Of a DNA stretch of 64,000 nucleotides, positions 42,293 through 53,697 are shown piece after piece (positions within the stretch are counted from its first letter, which is position 1; the number at the start of each line of letters is the position of its first letter). Source of the stretch: Micromonospora wenchangensis (lineage in GTDB: Bacteria; Actinomycetota; Actinomycetes; Mycobacteriales; Micromonosporaceae); assembly GCF_002210435.1 (NCBI RefSeq), contig NZ_MZMV01000022.1, forward strand, positions 44,819 through 108,818, read 5' to 3'. Below the pieces are notes generated by a model that was not told where the DNA came from, made no database searches, and was given only the letters and a program-made list of their open reading frames with translations. Position numbers and translations under genes: made by a program.

Positions 42293-42463
42293 GTCCTCGT
42301 TGCCCCCTCCCGACGACCACCCGGCGTCGGAGCTGTCCGACGTCCTTCGCGGCGCCGCTGCGCACCCCGGTTGTCGCCCAGGAGGTCCGCGCCGATGCCG
42401 ACTCTACGCCACCGACGACCAGCGCGTTCGGCACCGGTCCGGCGTGTCGGGCATAGCGGCCGG

Positions 42464-43504
42464 TCAGCGGGCTGGCGGGGGGTCCGCGTCGCGGGCGCGG
42501 GGGTGCGTGGTGGCGTACACCTCGCGGAGCCGGTCCACGGTGACCAACGTGTACACCTGGGTGGTGGTGACCGAGGCGTGGCCGAGCAACTCCTGCACCA
42601 CCCGCACGTCCGCGCCCCCGTCGAGCAGGTGGGTGGCGTAGCAGTGACGCAGGGTGTGCGGGGAGACGGCGTGCGGCCCGTCCACCGGCAGTCCGGCCCG
42701 GCGGGCGGCCCGCCGCAGCACGGTCCACGCCCCCTGCCGGGTCAGCGGCCCACCCCGGGCGTTGACGAACACCGTCGGGGTGCCCCGCCCGGCGGCCACC
42801 AGCGCCGGCCGGGCCCGCACCAGGTAGGCGCGCAGCGCGTCGACGGCGTACCCGCCGATGGGCACCAGCCGGGTCCGGCCGCCCTTGCCGCGCAGCAGGG
42901 CGGTGCCCTCGTCGACGGCCAGGTCGTCGACTGCCGCGCCGACCGCCTCGGAGATCCGCGCGCCGGTGCCGTACAGGAACTCCAGCAGCGCCCGGTCGCG
43001 CAGGGCGAGGGCGGCCCCGTCGCCGGTGGCGGTGACCGGGCCGGCGGTCTCCAGCAACCGGACCACGTCGTCGACCGGCAGCGCCCGGGGCAGCCGCCGG
43101 GCCGGGGTGGGCGGGCGCACGTCGCGGCTGGGGTCGTCGCCGGCCAGGCCCTCGCGGACGGCGAACCGGTGCAGCCCACGCACGGCGGACGCGGCCCGCG
43201 CGGCCGAGGTCACCGCCAGCGGCGGATGGTCGTCGTCACCGGCGCGCAGCCGGGCCAGGTGCGCCTCGACCTGCCCGGCGTCAACGGCGGCCAGGTCGCG
43301 TACCCCGGCGGCGGCCAGGGTGTCCAGGTAACGGTCCAGGTCCCGCCGGTACGAGGCGAGGGTGTTCGCCGACAGTCCCCGCTCGACGGTGAGGTGGTCG
43401 AGGTAGCCGCGCACGGCCCGCCGCAGGGCCGGCGCGGGCTCCCCGCCCGCCCCGGCCCCGTCACCTGCCGCCCCCGGCACCTCGTCCCCGGTCGCGCGGG
43501 GCAC
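42464..43504 (-). CDS. xerD: Site-specific tyrosine recombinase XerD
   Basis: A ~346-residue XerD-like recombinase. Core-binding domain AVRGYLDHLTVERGLSANTL; catalytic residues in GTGARISEAVG (Arg), LLRGKGGRTR (Lys), HTLRHCYATHLLDGGAD (His, Arg), ELLGHASVTTTQVYT (His, nucleophile Tyr). It resolves chromosome dimers at dif. The start is uncertain: GTG 43504 and GTG 43480 both precede the conserved part; neither has a strong ribosome site. It lies 35 bp after ald, as the second gene of that group. Confidence 0.92.
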   Translation of the reverse strand: MPRATGDEVPGAAGDGAGAGGEPAPALRRAVRGYLDHLTVERGLSANTLASYRRDLDRYLDTLAAAGVRDLAAVDAGQVEAHLARLRAGDDDHPPLAVTSAARAASAVRGLHRFAVREGLAGDDPSRDVRPPTPARRLPRALPVDDVVRLLETAGPVTATGDGAALALRDRALLEFLYGTGARISEAVGAAVDDLAVDEGTALLRGKGGRTRLVPIGGYAVDALRAYLVRARPALVAAGRGTPTVFVNARGGPLTRQGAWTVLRRAARRAGLPVDGPHAVSPHTLRHCYATHLLDGGADVRVVQELLGHASVTTTQVYTLVTVDRLREVYATTHPRARDADPPPAR

Positions 43505-43539
43505 GGCGTCGGGTGCCGGGGCGTGCGTCGTCCGCCCGG

Positions 43540-44655
43540 TCAGGCCAGCACCTCGTCCAGCGGGAGGGTGGCCATGCCGTGCGCCTCGGCGACCGGGCCG
43601 TAGACGACCCGACCGTCGTGGGTGTTCAGGCCCAGCGCCAGGGCCGGGTCGTGGCGCAGCGCGTCGCGCCAGCCCTGGTTGGCAAGCTCCAGGGCGTACG
43701 GCAGGGTGACGTTGGTCAGCGCGTAGGTGCTGGTGTGCGGCACCGCGCCGGGCATGTTCGCCACGCAGTAGAAGATCGAGTCGTGCACCTGGTAGGTCGG
43801 CTCCGCGTGGGTGGTGGGGCGGGAGTCCTCGAAGCAGCCACCCTGGTCGATGGAGATGTCGACGAGCACGCTGCCCGGCTTCATCCGGGACACCAGCTCG
43901 TTGGAGATCAGCGTCGGGGCCTTCGCGCCCGGGACGAGGACCGCGCCGATGACCAGGTCGGCGTCGAGCACCGCCCGTTCGATCTCGTACGCGTTGGAGG
44001 CGACCGTCTGCAGATGGCCCCGGTAGATGGCGTCGGCCTGCCGCAGCCGGGCCACGTTCTTGTCCAGCAGCAGCACCTCGGCCTGCAGGCCCAGCGCGAT
44101 CGCGGCGGCGTTCATCCCGGACACGCCCGCGCCGATGACGACGGTCTTCGCCGCGTACACCCCGGAGACGCCGCCCATCAGGATGCCCCGGCCGCCGCCC
44201 TGCCGTTGCAGGTGGTACGCGCCGACCTGCGGGGCGAGCCGACCGGCCACCTCGGACATCGGGGCGAGCAGCGGCAGCGACCGGTCGGGCAGCTCGACGG
44301 TCTCGTAGGCGATGCCGGTGACCTTCCGGTCGACAAGCGCGTCGGTGCACTCCTTGGACGCGGCCAGGTGCAGGTAGGTGAAGAGCACCTGCCCGGCGCG
44401 CATCCGGTGGTACTCCTCGGCGATCGGTTCCTTGACCTTCAGCACCAGCTCGGCGGTGTCCCACACCTCGTCGGCGGTGCCGAGGATGGTGGCCCCGGCG
44501 GCGGTGAACTCGTCGTCGGTGAGGCTGGACCCGACGCCGGCACCGGCCTCGACGAAGACCTGGTGACCGTGGCGGACGAACTCGTTGACGCCCGCCGGCG
44601 TGATCGCCACGCGGTACTCGTGGTTCTTGACCTCGCGGGGGATTCCGACCTTCAC
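43540..44655 (-). CDS. ald: Alanine dehydrogenase
   Basis: A 371-residue enzyme, exactly the usual family length: KVGIPREVKNHEYRVAITPAG at the N-terminus, LFTYLHLAASKECTDAL, NAD-binding VVIGAGVSGMNAAAIALGL, and DISIDQGGCFEDSRPTTHAEP with the active-site region. It catalyses the NAD-linked interconversion of L-alanine and pyruvate plus ammonia. GTG 44655 is chosen because GGAGAAGG lies nine bases upstream and the protein then starts MKVGIP. In M. tuberculosis ald is elsewhere (Rv2780), so its place between xerD and the Nudix gene differs from that order. A palindrome at 44806-44824 may be its operator. Confidence 0.94.
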   Translation of the reverse strand: MKVGIPREVKNHEYRVAITPAGVNEFVRHGHQVFVEAGAGVGSSLTDDEFTAAGATILGTADEVWDTAELVLKVKEPIAEEYHRMRAGQVLFTYLHLAASKECTDALVDRKVTGIAYETVELPDRSLPLLAPMSEVAGRLAPQVGAYHLQRQGGGRGILMGGVSGVYAAKTVVIGAGVSGMNAAAIALGLQAEVLLLDKNVARLRQADAIYRGHLQTVASNAYEIERAVLDADLVIGAVLVPGAKAPTLISNELVSRMKPGSVLVDISIDQGGCFEDSRPTTHAEPTYQVHDSIFYCVANMPGAVPHTSTYALTNVTLPYALELANQGWRDALRHDPALALGLNTHDGRVVYGPVAEAHGMATLPLDEVLA

Positions 44656-44950
44656 GTGAGACACCCTTCTCCGGGATGCCGCACCCCGGACTGCGCGGTG
44701 CCCCGCCGGCTCCGTTGCCGACGCGGTCCACCGTTCCCGCCGGCGGCAGTCTAGGCGCGCCGCCCTCCCCCGACGGGCGGCACAGTGACAGCCGGTGCCC
44801 GATGCGCCTGACGGTGTGTCAGGCATACCGCGCGGGCCTGCCGTTCGGCGTCACACCCATCGTCGCACCGCGCGGCCCCGACCGCCGCACGGGAAACGCT
44901 CCCGCAACGACGTCGTGACACAGCGGGCCGGCCGGGGTGTGCGCACGACG
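44656..44950. promoter_or_regulatory. Promoter region of ald with GCCTGAC-GGTGT-GTCAGGC dyad
   Basis: About 295 bp without a gene. A perfect 7-bp dyad spans 44806-44824 (GCCTGAC, spacer GGTGT, GTCAGGC), ~150 bp upstream of ald. ald genes are often controlled by Lrp/AsnC-type regulators (AldR in mycobacteria), which bind such dyads; that link is inferred. Confidence 0.45.
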
Positions 44951-44993
44951 CAGGGGCCGCGCGGCGAACCGCGGCGGCCCCTGTCGGCGGACG
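44951..44993. terminator. Hairpin after the Nudix gene
   Basis: CAGGGGCCG (44951-44959) pairs with CGGCCCCTG (44985-44993), with a further GC-rich inner stem. It starts four bases after the Nudix stop on the minus strand, so it is the likely end of the pyrG-Nudix transcript. Confidence 0.75.
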
Positions 44994-44996
44994 GAT

Positions 44997-45598
44997 TCAG
45001 CGGTGCAGCGGGGTGTCGGCGCGACGCAGCACCGACCAGCCGGCGTCCCGGGCCCGCGCGGCGGCCAGCAGCCCGGCCACGCACGGGCCGTTGGTGATCT
45101 CCCCGGCCAACGCCATGCCGACCGCCTCGTCCAGGTCGATCCGGACGACCTGCAGGTCGGCCTCCTCGTCGTGCCGCTCGTGCCGCTGCCCGACGGGCAC
45201 CTCGGCCAGCTCCCGGGCGAGGAACACCCGGACCACCTCGTCGGAGAAACCCGGCGACGTGTGCACGTCGACCAGCAGGTCCCACCGGGCGGCGGTCAGG
45301 TCGGCCTCCTCGGCCAACTCCCGGGCCGCGGCCACCGGCAGGTCCTCACCGGCGACGTCCATCAGCCCGGCGGGCAGCTCCCACAGGTGCCGGCCGACCG
45401 GCTGCCGGTACTGGCGCACCAGCACCACCTGACTCGCGTCGTCGAGGGCGACCACGGCGACCGCGCCGACGTGCCGGGCGTAGTCGCGGGTGGCGGTGCC
45501 CCCACCGGGCATGGTCACCTCGTCGGTGACCACGGTGAAGATCCGCCCGGCGTACCGCTGCACCCGGGAACGCAGCTCGTAGCGGTGCTCGACGGCGC

Positions 45599-45602
<4 letters not shown>
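44997..45602 (-). CDS. Nudix hydrolase (ADP-ribose pyrophosphatase-like)
   Basis: A 201-residue Nudix protein: HVGAVAVVALDD, VVLVRQYRQPVGRHLWELPAGLMDV, and a Nudix-box region AAARELAEEADLTAARW with the REL-EE core. The typical box Gly before the last hydrophobic is Asp. It resembles ADP-ribose/ADP-sugar pyrophosphatases and matches Rv1700, next to pyrG. GTG 45602 overlaps the pyrG stop (GTGA). Confidence 0.9.
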
Positions 45603-47380
<1,778 letters not shown>

Positions 47381-47505
47381 GGCCTGCTCCCGTGTCGTCC
47401 GTAGCGGTCGTGCGAACCGCCGTGCCGATCAAGTGATCACGCGATCCACGGGATTCCACGGTAACACCTCTCCCGGGGCCACCTGGCGTCGCACCCGACC
47501 TCGGG

Positions 47506-49929
47506 CTATCCGGTCCCGACGCCGGCCGGGCCGGCCGCCGCCCCGGTCGCGGTCGACACCCCCGGCGCGGCGGTCCGCGCCACCGGCACCCGTGTTCCGC
47601 TGCGCCCCGCCGGCCGGGCCCCGACGTCCGGGTCGCCGGCCCCGCCGTCGACCGGCCCGCCCGCCCCGCCGCCCTCGGACGACGACGCCTCGGCGGCGGT
47701 ACCGTCGGACGCCGCCGCGGCGTCGGTGCCGTCGGACGCACCAGCCGACCCACCGTCGTCGGATCGGCCGCCGGAGGGGGTGCCGCCGGACGGACCACCG
47801 CCCGGACCGACCGGACGCGGGTGGCCGGTGCCCGGCTGGGTGCGGTCGGTGGAGTGGTCCAGCACCCGCAGCGAGGCCAGCGCAGCCATCGGCACCACCA
47901 GCGCCGCGGCCGCCCCGGCCACGTCCAGCGCGGCACCGCCGAGCAGCCCGGCGATCACCGAGGCCAGGGCCGTGCCGGCGAACGCCGCCCGGATCGCCGG
48001 GTAGATGCCGAACAGCCGCATCAGCCCACCCCAGGGTTGCAGCAGCGCGAACCACACCAGCAGCACCCCGACCACCGCCAGCACCGTCAACGGGCTGTTC
48101 ACCAGGGTCTGGAAGTTGGCCGTGCTGGACCGATGCACGGTCAACCCGCCGGTGCCCTCACCCAGGGCGGTCAGGAACCGGCCCAACGCCCCCCGCTCCT
48201 CCACCGGGCGGCGCAGGTCCACCACCGCGAACCCGATGGTCAACGCCAACCCGGCCATGGTCGCCCAGACCAGCCGGCTGACCGTCAGCCAGCCGCCGGT
48301 GCTGATCGCGGCGGCCACCGCCACCCCGGCGGTCAACGCGATCGCGCCGATCGAGTCGGCCCCCAGGTAGGGGCTGCCGACCACCACCACGGCCAACCCG
48401 CCGACCGCCACCACCACCATCGGCCGCCACTGCCGGCGGACCCGCTGCGCCAGCCACCCGGCGGTGAGCAGCGAACCGGCGAGGAACACCCCCAGACCCA
48501 CCGTGCCGAGGCCGGAGAACCGGCCACCCTCCAGGGCCGAGTAGCCGACCACCCCGTTGAGCTGCAACCGGGCCCCGCTGAGCACGTCCGCGCCGACCAC
48601 CAGGGTGGCCAGGCCGGCGACCGCGCCGAGCGGGCCGAGGGTGCGGTCGTGGCCGGGGGTGAACCGGACCAGGGCCGTCGCGCCGACGATCAACGCGACC
48701 GTCACCACCGCGAAGTACGCCCCCGCGTGGTCGCCCCGCCACCACGGCACCGCGTCGGCGAGCAACGCCGCGGGCACCGCCAACGCGACGGCGACCAGCA
48801 GCAACTCCACGGTCGCCACGATCCGCGGCGACACCGGTGGCGGGCTGTGCGGGCCGGCCAGCCGCCGCGCCCGACGCAGCAGCGGCAGCACCGCGACGGC
48901 CAGGGCGATCTGGGCGGCGGCGAGCAACCCGAAGAACCAGCCGGCCACGGCCCGCTGGGCGGCGGCCTCCCGGTCGGCGTCGGCGGGCGCGGCGATGGCA
49001 CTGGCCAGGTCGTCCGGGCGACCCTCGACCTTCACCGCCGGCCGGCCCAGGAACAGCCGCTCGGGCATCGGCCGGCCCAACGCCGTCAGCGCCGTCGGCG
49101 CGAGATCGACCAGTTGCAGGTAGCCCTCCCGGCCGGTGCTGGCGGAGGTGAGCCAGCCGTTCTCCCACCCCGGGCCGTCGGCGACGACCACGTGCAGCCG
49201 GGCCGGCGCCTCCGTGTCGGACACCCCGGCGACCAGCACCAGCGACCGCTGCGGCCGGGCCGCCAGCACCCTCGCCAACGCCTCGTCGGCCCGCCGGGCG
49301 TCGGCCCGCCGGTCGGCCGGGTCGGTGCCGCTGACCGTGCCCAGGTCGACGATGCTCAGCACACACGAACCGAGCAGTCCGGCCGGGTCGGCCGGCAACG
49401 CCGGGGCGTACCGGTCGACCCGGCCGAAGGGGCGGGCGGCGGCCACGGCGGCACCGGGGCCGACCGCCACCGAGCAGCGCACCGACTCCGACAGCGAACC
49501 GGGCACCGTGCCCCAGGGCTGCCGGTCGGCGTTGTAGGCGACCACCCGCTCCTGGTCGGGCAGGTTCGCGCCGATCCCGTCGGGCTGCTCGACGGTCACC
49601 GAGGCCGGCGGACACCCGCCCGGCCGGCGGCTGCCGTTCCAGCCCGCGTAGCTGCCCGCGCCGAGGGTGAGCCAGCCGTCCACCGGGCACGTCGGGCGGT
49701 GCGCGGAGCGGGTCGACAACGACCCGATGGAACCCTGCCGGGCCATCCGCCACAGCGTCGGGGTGCTCTGCGGGTCGACATCCGACCAGCGCAGCCCCGC
49801 CACCCCGGCCAGCACCACGTAGTCGGCGGTGCGTCGGGGCGGGCTGCTGTCGGGCCGGGCGGCCAGGGCGGTGACCCCGAGCGCCACCACGACCAGGGTG
49901 AGCAGGACCGGGGTGAATCGGCGCAGCAT
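47506..49929 (-). CDS. Polytopic membrane protein with extracytoplasmic alkaline-phosphatase-like domain
   Basis: An 807-residue protein. It has an N-terminal membrane anchor (LLTLVVVALGVTALAA), then an extracytoplasmic domain of ~320 residues reminiscent of the alkaline phosphatase superfamily (DYVVLAGVAGLRWSDVDPQSTPTLWRMA, CPVDGWLTLGAGSYAG, LVLVAGVSDTE, LVDLAPTALTALG). About 9-10 transmembrane helices follow (~345-660), and a Gly/Ser/Ala-rich disordered C-terminal tail (~690-807). ATG 49929 shares a base with the GT4 stop (TGATG). Linked to a glycosyltransferase, MurJ and a PNPT-like protein, it is probably part of envelope polymer assembly. The enzymatic role is not established. Confidence 0.8.
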   Translation of the reverse strand: MLRRFTPVLLTLVVVALGVTALAARPDSSPPRRTADYVVLAGVAGLRWSDVDPQSTPTLWRMARQGSIGSLSTRSAHRPTCPVDGWLTLGAGSYAGWNGSRRPGGCPPASVTVEQPDGIGANLPDQERVVAYNADRQPWGTVPGSLSESVRCSVAVGPGAAVAAARPFGRVDRYAPALPADPAGLLGSCVLSIVDLGTVSGTDPADRRADARRADEALARVLAARPQRSLVLVAGVSDTEAPARLHVVVADGPGWENGWLTSASTGREGYLQLVDLAPTALTALGRPMPERLFLGRPAVKVEGRPDDLASAIAAPADADREAAAQRAVAGWFFGLLAAAQIALAVAVLPLLRRARRLAGPHSPPPVSPRIVATVELLLVAVALAVPAALLADAVPWWRGDHAGAYFAVVTVALIVGATALVRFTPGHDRTLGPLGAVAGLATLVVGADVLSGARLQLNGVVGYSALEGGRFSGLGTVGLGVFLAGSLLTAGWLAQRVRRQWRPMVVVAVGGLAVVVVGSPYLGADSIGAIALTAGVAVAAAISTGGWLTVSRLVWATMAGLALTIGFAVVDLRRPVEERGALGRFLTALGEGTGGLTVHRSSTANFQTLVNSPLTVLAVVGVLLVWFALLQPWGGLMRLFGIYPAIRAAFAGTALASVIAGLLGGAALDVAGAAAALVVPMAALASLRVLDHSTDRTQPGTGHPRPVGPGGGPSGGTPSGGRSDDGGSAGASDGTDAAAASDGTAAEASSSEGGGAGGPVDGGAGDPDVGARPAGRSGTRVPVARTAAPGVSTATGAAAGPAGVGTG

Positions 49930-51104
49930 CAGGCGCGTCCCGTCGAGGGGGTGTCGGTGCCGGGGGCGGACGCCCCGGCGCGGCCGGCCGGGTCGGCGTC
50001 CAGTTCGGTGTAGAGGGCCCGCAGCGCGGCGACGGTGTCGGCCTCGGTGGGCCAGGTGGCGGCCCGGGTGGCACCCCGCTTCGCCAGGTCGGCGCGCAGG
50101 CCCGGGTCGTCCAGCAGCGACCGGACGGCCGCGTCGACCGCGTCGACGTCGCCGGGCGGGACCAGCAGCGCGCCGTCGCCGACCAGCTCGGGCAGCCCAC
50201 CGACGGCGGTCGCCACCAGCGGCACGCCGACACGCAGCGCCTCTTGGGCGAACAGCTGCCGGGCCTCCCAGTCGCTGGTCACCACCGCCAGGTCGGCCCC
50301 GGCGAGCAGGTCCGCCACGTCGGTACGGTGCCCGAGCAGCGTCACCGGGGCGCGGGCGGCGGAGATACGGGCGGCCAACGGCAGGTAGGCGGGGCCACTG
50401 CCGGCGATCACCACCACCGGCGGCGGGGTGCGGGTACGCCACCGGGCGGCGGCGTCGACGAGCACGTCGTAGCGTTTCTGCGGGTGCAGCCGGCCGACGG
50501 AGAGCACCAGCGGCTGCCCGGCGGAAACACCGAACTCGGCGCGTACTGCGGTGCGGCGGCGACGCGGGGCGGGCAGCGCCGGGGCGGCGACCGGGGCGAG
50601 CCGGGCGTCGGTGGCGCCCAGCGCGGCGGCCCGCTGCACCAGGTCCGTGGAGGCCCCGAGGGCGACCCGGGCGGACCGGGCGACGACCCGTTCGGCGAGC
50701 CGGGACAGCCGCCCGCGCAGCCCTCCGGCGAGCACCGCGTTGTGCCAGGTGACCACGAGCGGCGCTGGTGGCCGGGCGAGCGCGGCGACCAGTCCGGCGC
50801 GCAGCCCGTGGGCGTGCACCACCCGCACCCGCTGGCCGGTCAGCGCCCGACGCAGCGCGGTGACCGCCCGCGCGTCGGCGGGGGTGGGGTTGGCCGAGAT
50901 CTCCACCGGGGTGAACCGGGCCCCGGTGGCGGTGAAGTCGAACTGTTCGGCGGTGGCGGCCGGGCCGCAGACCAGCACCGGCTGGCCGGCCTCGACGAGC
51001 CCGCGCGCCACCGACCGGACGTGCTGGCCCACCCCGCCGGTGCTGGAGGCGAGCAGCAGCACCACCGTGCCCCGGGCGTCGGGGGCGGACGTCGCGTCGG
51101 TCAT
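49929..51104 (-). CDS. GT4-family glycosyltransferase
   Basis: A 391-residue GT-B glycosyltransferase: VVLLLASSTGGVGQHVRSVARGL at the N-terminus, VVHAHGLRAGLVAALA, LVLSVGRLHPQKRYDVLVDAAARW, LLGHRTDVADLLAGADLAVVTSDWEARQLFAQEALRVGVPLVATAVGG with the E-x7-E motif in variant form (EARQLFAQE). It should move a sugar from an NDP donor to a lipid or glycan acceptor at the membrane. ATG 51104 overlaps the murJ stop by four bases. Confidence 0.88.
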   Translation of the reverse strand: MTDATSAPDARGTVVLLLASSTGGVGQHVRSVARGLVEAGQPVLVCGPAATAEQFDFTATGARFTPVEISANPTPADARAVTALRRALTGQRVRVVHAHGLRAGLVAALARPPAPLVVTWHNAVLAGGLRGRLSRLAERVVARSARVALGASTDLVQRAAALGATDARLAPVAAPALPAPRRRRTAVRAEFGVSAGQPLVLSVGRLHPQKRYDVLVDAAARWRTRTPPPVVVIAGSGPAYLPLAARISAARAPVTLLGHRTDVADLLAGADLAVVTSDWEARQLFAQEALRVGVPLVATAVGGLPELVGDGALLVPPGDVDAVDAAVRSLLDDPGLRADLAKRGATRAATWPTEADTVAALRALYTELDADPAGRAGASAPGTDTPSTGRA

Positions 51105-52771
51105 GGGGAGAGGGTCTCCTTCCCGTCACCGGCGTCGCGCACAACGCCGTCCTGCGGGTTCCCCGCCGGTCGCCGGCCGCCCAACCGACGGCGTACGCCG
51201 GTGAGCAGCGGCCCGACGTCCCGCCGGTCCACCAGCCAGGCGACGGCGAGGAACAGCGCGCCGACCACGGCCCCGGACAGCATGCCCTGCACGAGTGCCC
51301 CGGCTGTCGTCGGGGTGCCGCCGCCGGCGGCCAGCCGGGCGGTGAGACCACCGGCCGGGGCGGCGACCAGGGCCGCCAGCAGGCCGGCGGTGGCGGCCCG
51401 GCCGGCACCGGCCAGCGCCGCCGGCCCGGCGCTGCGGCGTACGGCGACGACCAGCAGCGCCCCGAGCAGCAGCATGCCGACGGAGTTGGCGAGGGTGACG
51501 GCCAGCACCCGGTCGGCGCGCGGCAGCAGCGCCGAAAGGGGCAGCGCGACCAGCGGCACCACCAGCCAGCCGGTGGTGATGGCGGCGGTGGCGGCTCGGG
51601 TGGCACCCCGGGCGTAAAGGGCCCGCGAGAGCACCGCGAACAGGCCGTAGCCGACCAGGCCGGGGGCGAACCCGGCGATCGCGGCGGCGGTCGGCTCCGC
51701 GCCGAGCGGGAAGAACCGGCCGACCGGTTCGGCGGTGCCGATCAGCGCCGCCGCGCCGAGGAAGCCGAACAGCAGCACCCCCCGGGTGGTCGAGGCGACC
51801 GTGGCGCGGTAGCCCTGCTCGTCGCCGGACGCGGCGGCGGCCGACAGGCCCGGGTACGCGGCGACCGCCAGCGGCACCGCCAGCACCGCCCAGGGCAGCA
51901 GGTAGACGGTCTGGGCCAGGTTGTACACCTGCGGGGAGCCGGTCGGGCCGCCGGAGACCCGGTTGAGGATGACCACCAGGGCGAGTTGCTGGGCGGTGAC
52001 GGTGACCGCCCCGGCGACGGCGAGCCCACCGACGCGGGCCCGCGCGTCGGCGGGGAACGCGTAGCCGGGCCGCCAGGTCAACCCGAGCCGACGCAGCGGA
52101 ACCAACAGCGACAGCGACAGCACCACCACCCCGAGGGTGGTGCCGCCGGAAAGGATCAGCTCCCCGCCCCGGCTGACCTGCGCGATGCTCGCGTCCCGCC
52201 CCTGGGTGACGCCGAAGACGAGGTAGACCGCCACGACGGTGAGGCTGGACAGCAGCGGCGCGACGACCGGCCAGGCGAACCTGCGGTGCGCCTGGAGCAC
52301 CCCGGTGAGCACGATCCCGATGCCGTAGAGCGGCAGTTGCGGGGCGAACACCCGCAGCATCCGCGCCCCGGCGGCCAGTTCCGCCGGGGACCGCCCGTCG
52401 GAGATCGCCGCCACGACCGGGTCGGCGAACACCGCCACCAGCGCCGCCAGCGGCACCAGCAGGGTCACCGTCCAGGTCAGCAATGCCCCGGTGGTCGCGG
52501 CCACCGCCCGCCGGTCACCGGCCGCGACCGGCCCGGCCAGCAGCGGTACGACGAGACTGGCCAACGCCCCACCGGCGACGATCTCGAAGATGATGTTCGG
52601 CACGGTGTTGGCGATGACGTACATGCCGCCGAGGTCGCTGCGTTCGACGACCCAGGTGAACACGGCGGTCCGGCCGAACCCGGCGAGCCGGGCCAGGACG
52701 GTGAGCACGGCGATCAGGGCGGCGGCGCCGGCCACCCGACCGGTGCCGGCGAGGGGGGCCGGTCTGGTCAC
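51101..52771 (-). CDS. murJ: Lipid II flippase MurJ (MviN) homologue
   Basis: A 556-residue MOP-superfamily protein with ~14 helices: ALIAVLTVLARLAGFGRTAVFTWVVE at the N-terminus, TVPNIIFEIVAGGALASLVVPLLAG (the MurJ P-N-x-x-F/x-G-A-L motif) and LRVFAPQLPLYGIGIVLTGVLQAHRRFAWPV. It moves lipid-linked glycan intermediates across the membrane. Actinobacteria often carry a second murJ near the origin, so this copy may serve a related glycan. GTG 52771 starts one base after the PNPT-like gene stop. Confidence 0.88.
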   Translation of the reverse strand: MTRPAPLAGTGRVAGAAALIAVLTVLARLAGFGRTAVFTWVVERSDLGGMYVIANTVPNIIFEIVAGGALASLVVPLLAGPVAAGDRRAVAATTGALLTWTVTLLVPLAALVAVFADPVVAAISDGRSPAELAAGARMLRVFAPQLPLYGIGIVLTGVLQAHRRFAWPVVAPLLSSLTVVAVYLVFGVTQGRDASIAQVSRGGELILSGGTTLGVVVLSLSLLVPLRRLGLTWRPGYAFPADARARVGGLAVAGAVTVTAQQLALVVILNRVSGGPTGSPQVYNLAQTVYLLPWAVLAVPLAVAAYPGLSAAAASGDEQGYRATVASTTRGVLLFGFLGAAALIGTAEPVGRFFPLGAEPTAAAIAGFAPGLVGYGLFAVLSRALYARGATRAATAAITTGWLVVPLVALPLSALLPRADRVLAVTLANSVGMLLLGALLVVAVRRSAGPAALAGAGRAATAGLLAALVAAPAGGLTARLAAGGGTPTTAGALVQGMLSGAVVGALFLAVAWLVDRRDVGPLLTGVRRRLGGRRPAGNPQDGVVRDAGDGKETLSP

Positions 52772-52772
52772 G

Positions 52773-53639
52773 TCAGTCGGATCGCCGGCCCAGCGCGTCG
52801 AGTTCCCGCAGCACCGGGGTGCGCTGGATGACCGCCGTGAAGCTGACCTTCTCGCTGGCCGCGGTGAGGCCGGCGAGGACCGCGAGCAGCCCGGCCCGGC
52901 CGAGCGGGCCGGTGCGGGCGGCCAGGGCCACCCCGAGCAGCGCGCCGAGCGCGTTGGCCCCGCTGTCGCCGATCATCACCCGCTCGCCGAGGTCCTCGTC
53001 GAGCAGCCCGGCGGCGGCACCGACCGCACCGGCGGCGATACCGGCGTGCGGGCCACCGGCCAGCGGCACACCGAGCAGCACCCCCGACTTCAACGCCCGG
53101 CCGGGACGCAGGTCCAGCAGGTTGAGCAGGTTGGCGGTGCCGGCGATCACCCCCGCGCCGAGCAGCACGTCGGCGGTGCGGCCGAGCGCGCCGTGGCGCT
53201 GCCGGCGGGGGTGCGCGGCGACCTTCGGGTCGGCGGCGAGCAGCACGGCGGCGGCGAGCCCGGCCGCACCCACCCCGGCGACCTTGACCATCCCGGCGGT
53301 GACCCGACCGGCCCGCAGGGCGGCGAGGTGACCGGCGAAACCCTTGGCGGCCTTCTGCTCCGGGCGGGCACCGACCACGTCGTCGTAGAGGCCGACCGCG
53401 CCCGCGCCGAGGCCGGCGACGAGCACCGCCGCGCCCGCCGGGACACTGGCCGCGCCGAGGGCCCCCGCGCCGGACGCCCCGACGGCCAGCGCCGGCCCGG
53501 CGGCGAGGGTGACGGTACGGCCCCGGAAGTTGGTCCGCTCCAACGCCGGCCCCGCCGGGGAGGTACGGGCCTCCCGCAGCGCGTACCGGGCGGCGGCGGC
53601 ACCTGCGGCGGCGGCGAGCAGCCGCCCGATCCCGCTCAT
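52773..53639 (-). CDS. MraY/WecA-like polyprenyl-phosphate glycosyl-1-phosphate transferase homologue
   Basis: A 288-residue integral membrane protein with traces of the PNPT family: GLYDDVVGARPEQKAAKGFAGH (DD motif, cf. MraY GFLDDYxKxxxxxxKG), NLLNLLDLRPGRALK (cf. NxxNLxDGLDGLA, here with DGLDG altered), VMIGDSGANALGALLG (cf. FMGDxGSxxLG) and a terminal EKVSFTAVIQRTPVLRELDALGRR. It is shorter than MraY (~350) and lacks the HHH loop. It probably links a sugar phosphate to a polyprenyl carrier or is a divergent relative. ATG 53639. Tight coupling to murJ and GT4 suggests a shared pathway. Confidence 0.75.
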   Translation of the reverse strand: MSGIGRLLAAAAGAAAARYALREARTSPAGPALERTNFRGRTVTLAAGPALAVGASGAGALGAASVPAGAAVLVAGLGAGAVGLYDDVVGARPEQKAAKGFAGHLAALRAGRVTAGMVKVAGVGAAGLAAAVLLAADPKVAAHPRRQRHGALGRTADVLLGAGVIAGTANLLNLLDLRPGRALKSGVLLGVPLAGGPHAGIAAGAVGAAAGLLDEDLGERVMIGDSGANALGALLGVALAARTGPLGRAGLLAVLAGLTAASEKVSFTAVIQRTPVLRELDALGRRSD

Positions 53640-53697
53640 GCGGCACCGCCGGACGGCGCGGACGGGTGGTAACCGGTCAGCGGGGTACGTGGTTCGT

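Noticed and set aside
41357..43603. 748-codon plus-strand ORF
   Set aside because: Runs antisense through ParA-like and xerD genes, both with unmistakable motifs on the minus strand.
47506..51606. Single 1366-residue minus-strand protein
   Set aside because: The first ~559 codons are an out-of-frame reading of the GT4 and murJ genes (Arg/Pro-rich nonsense). Only the part from ATG 49929 is real.
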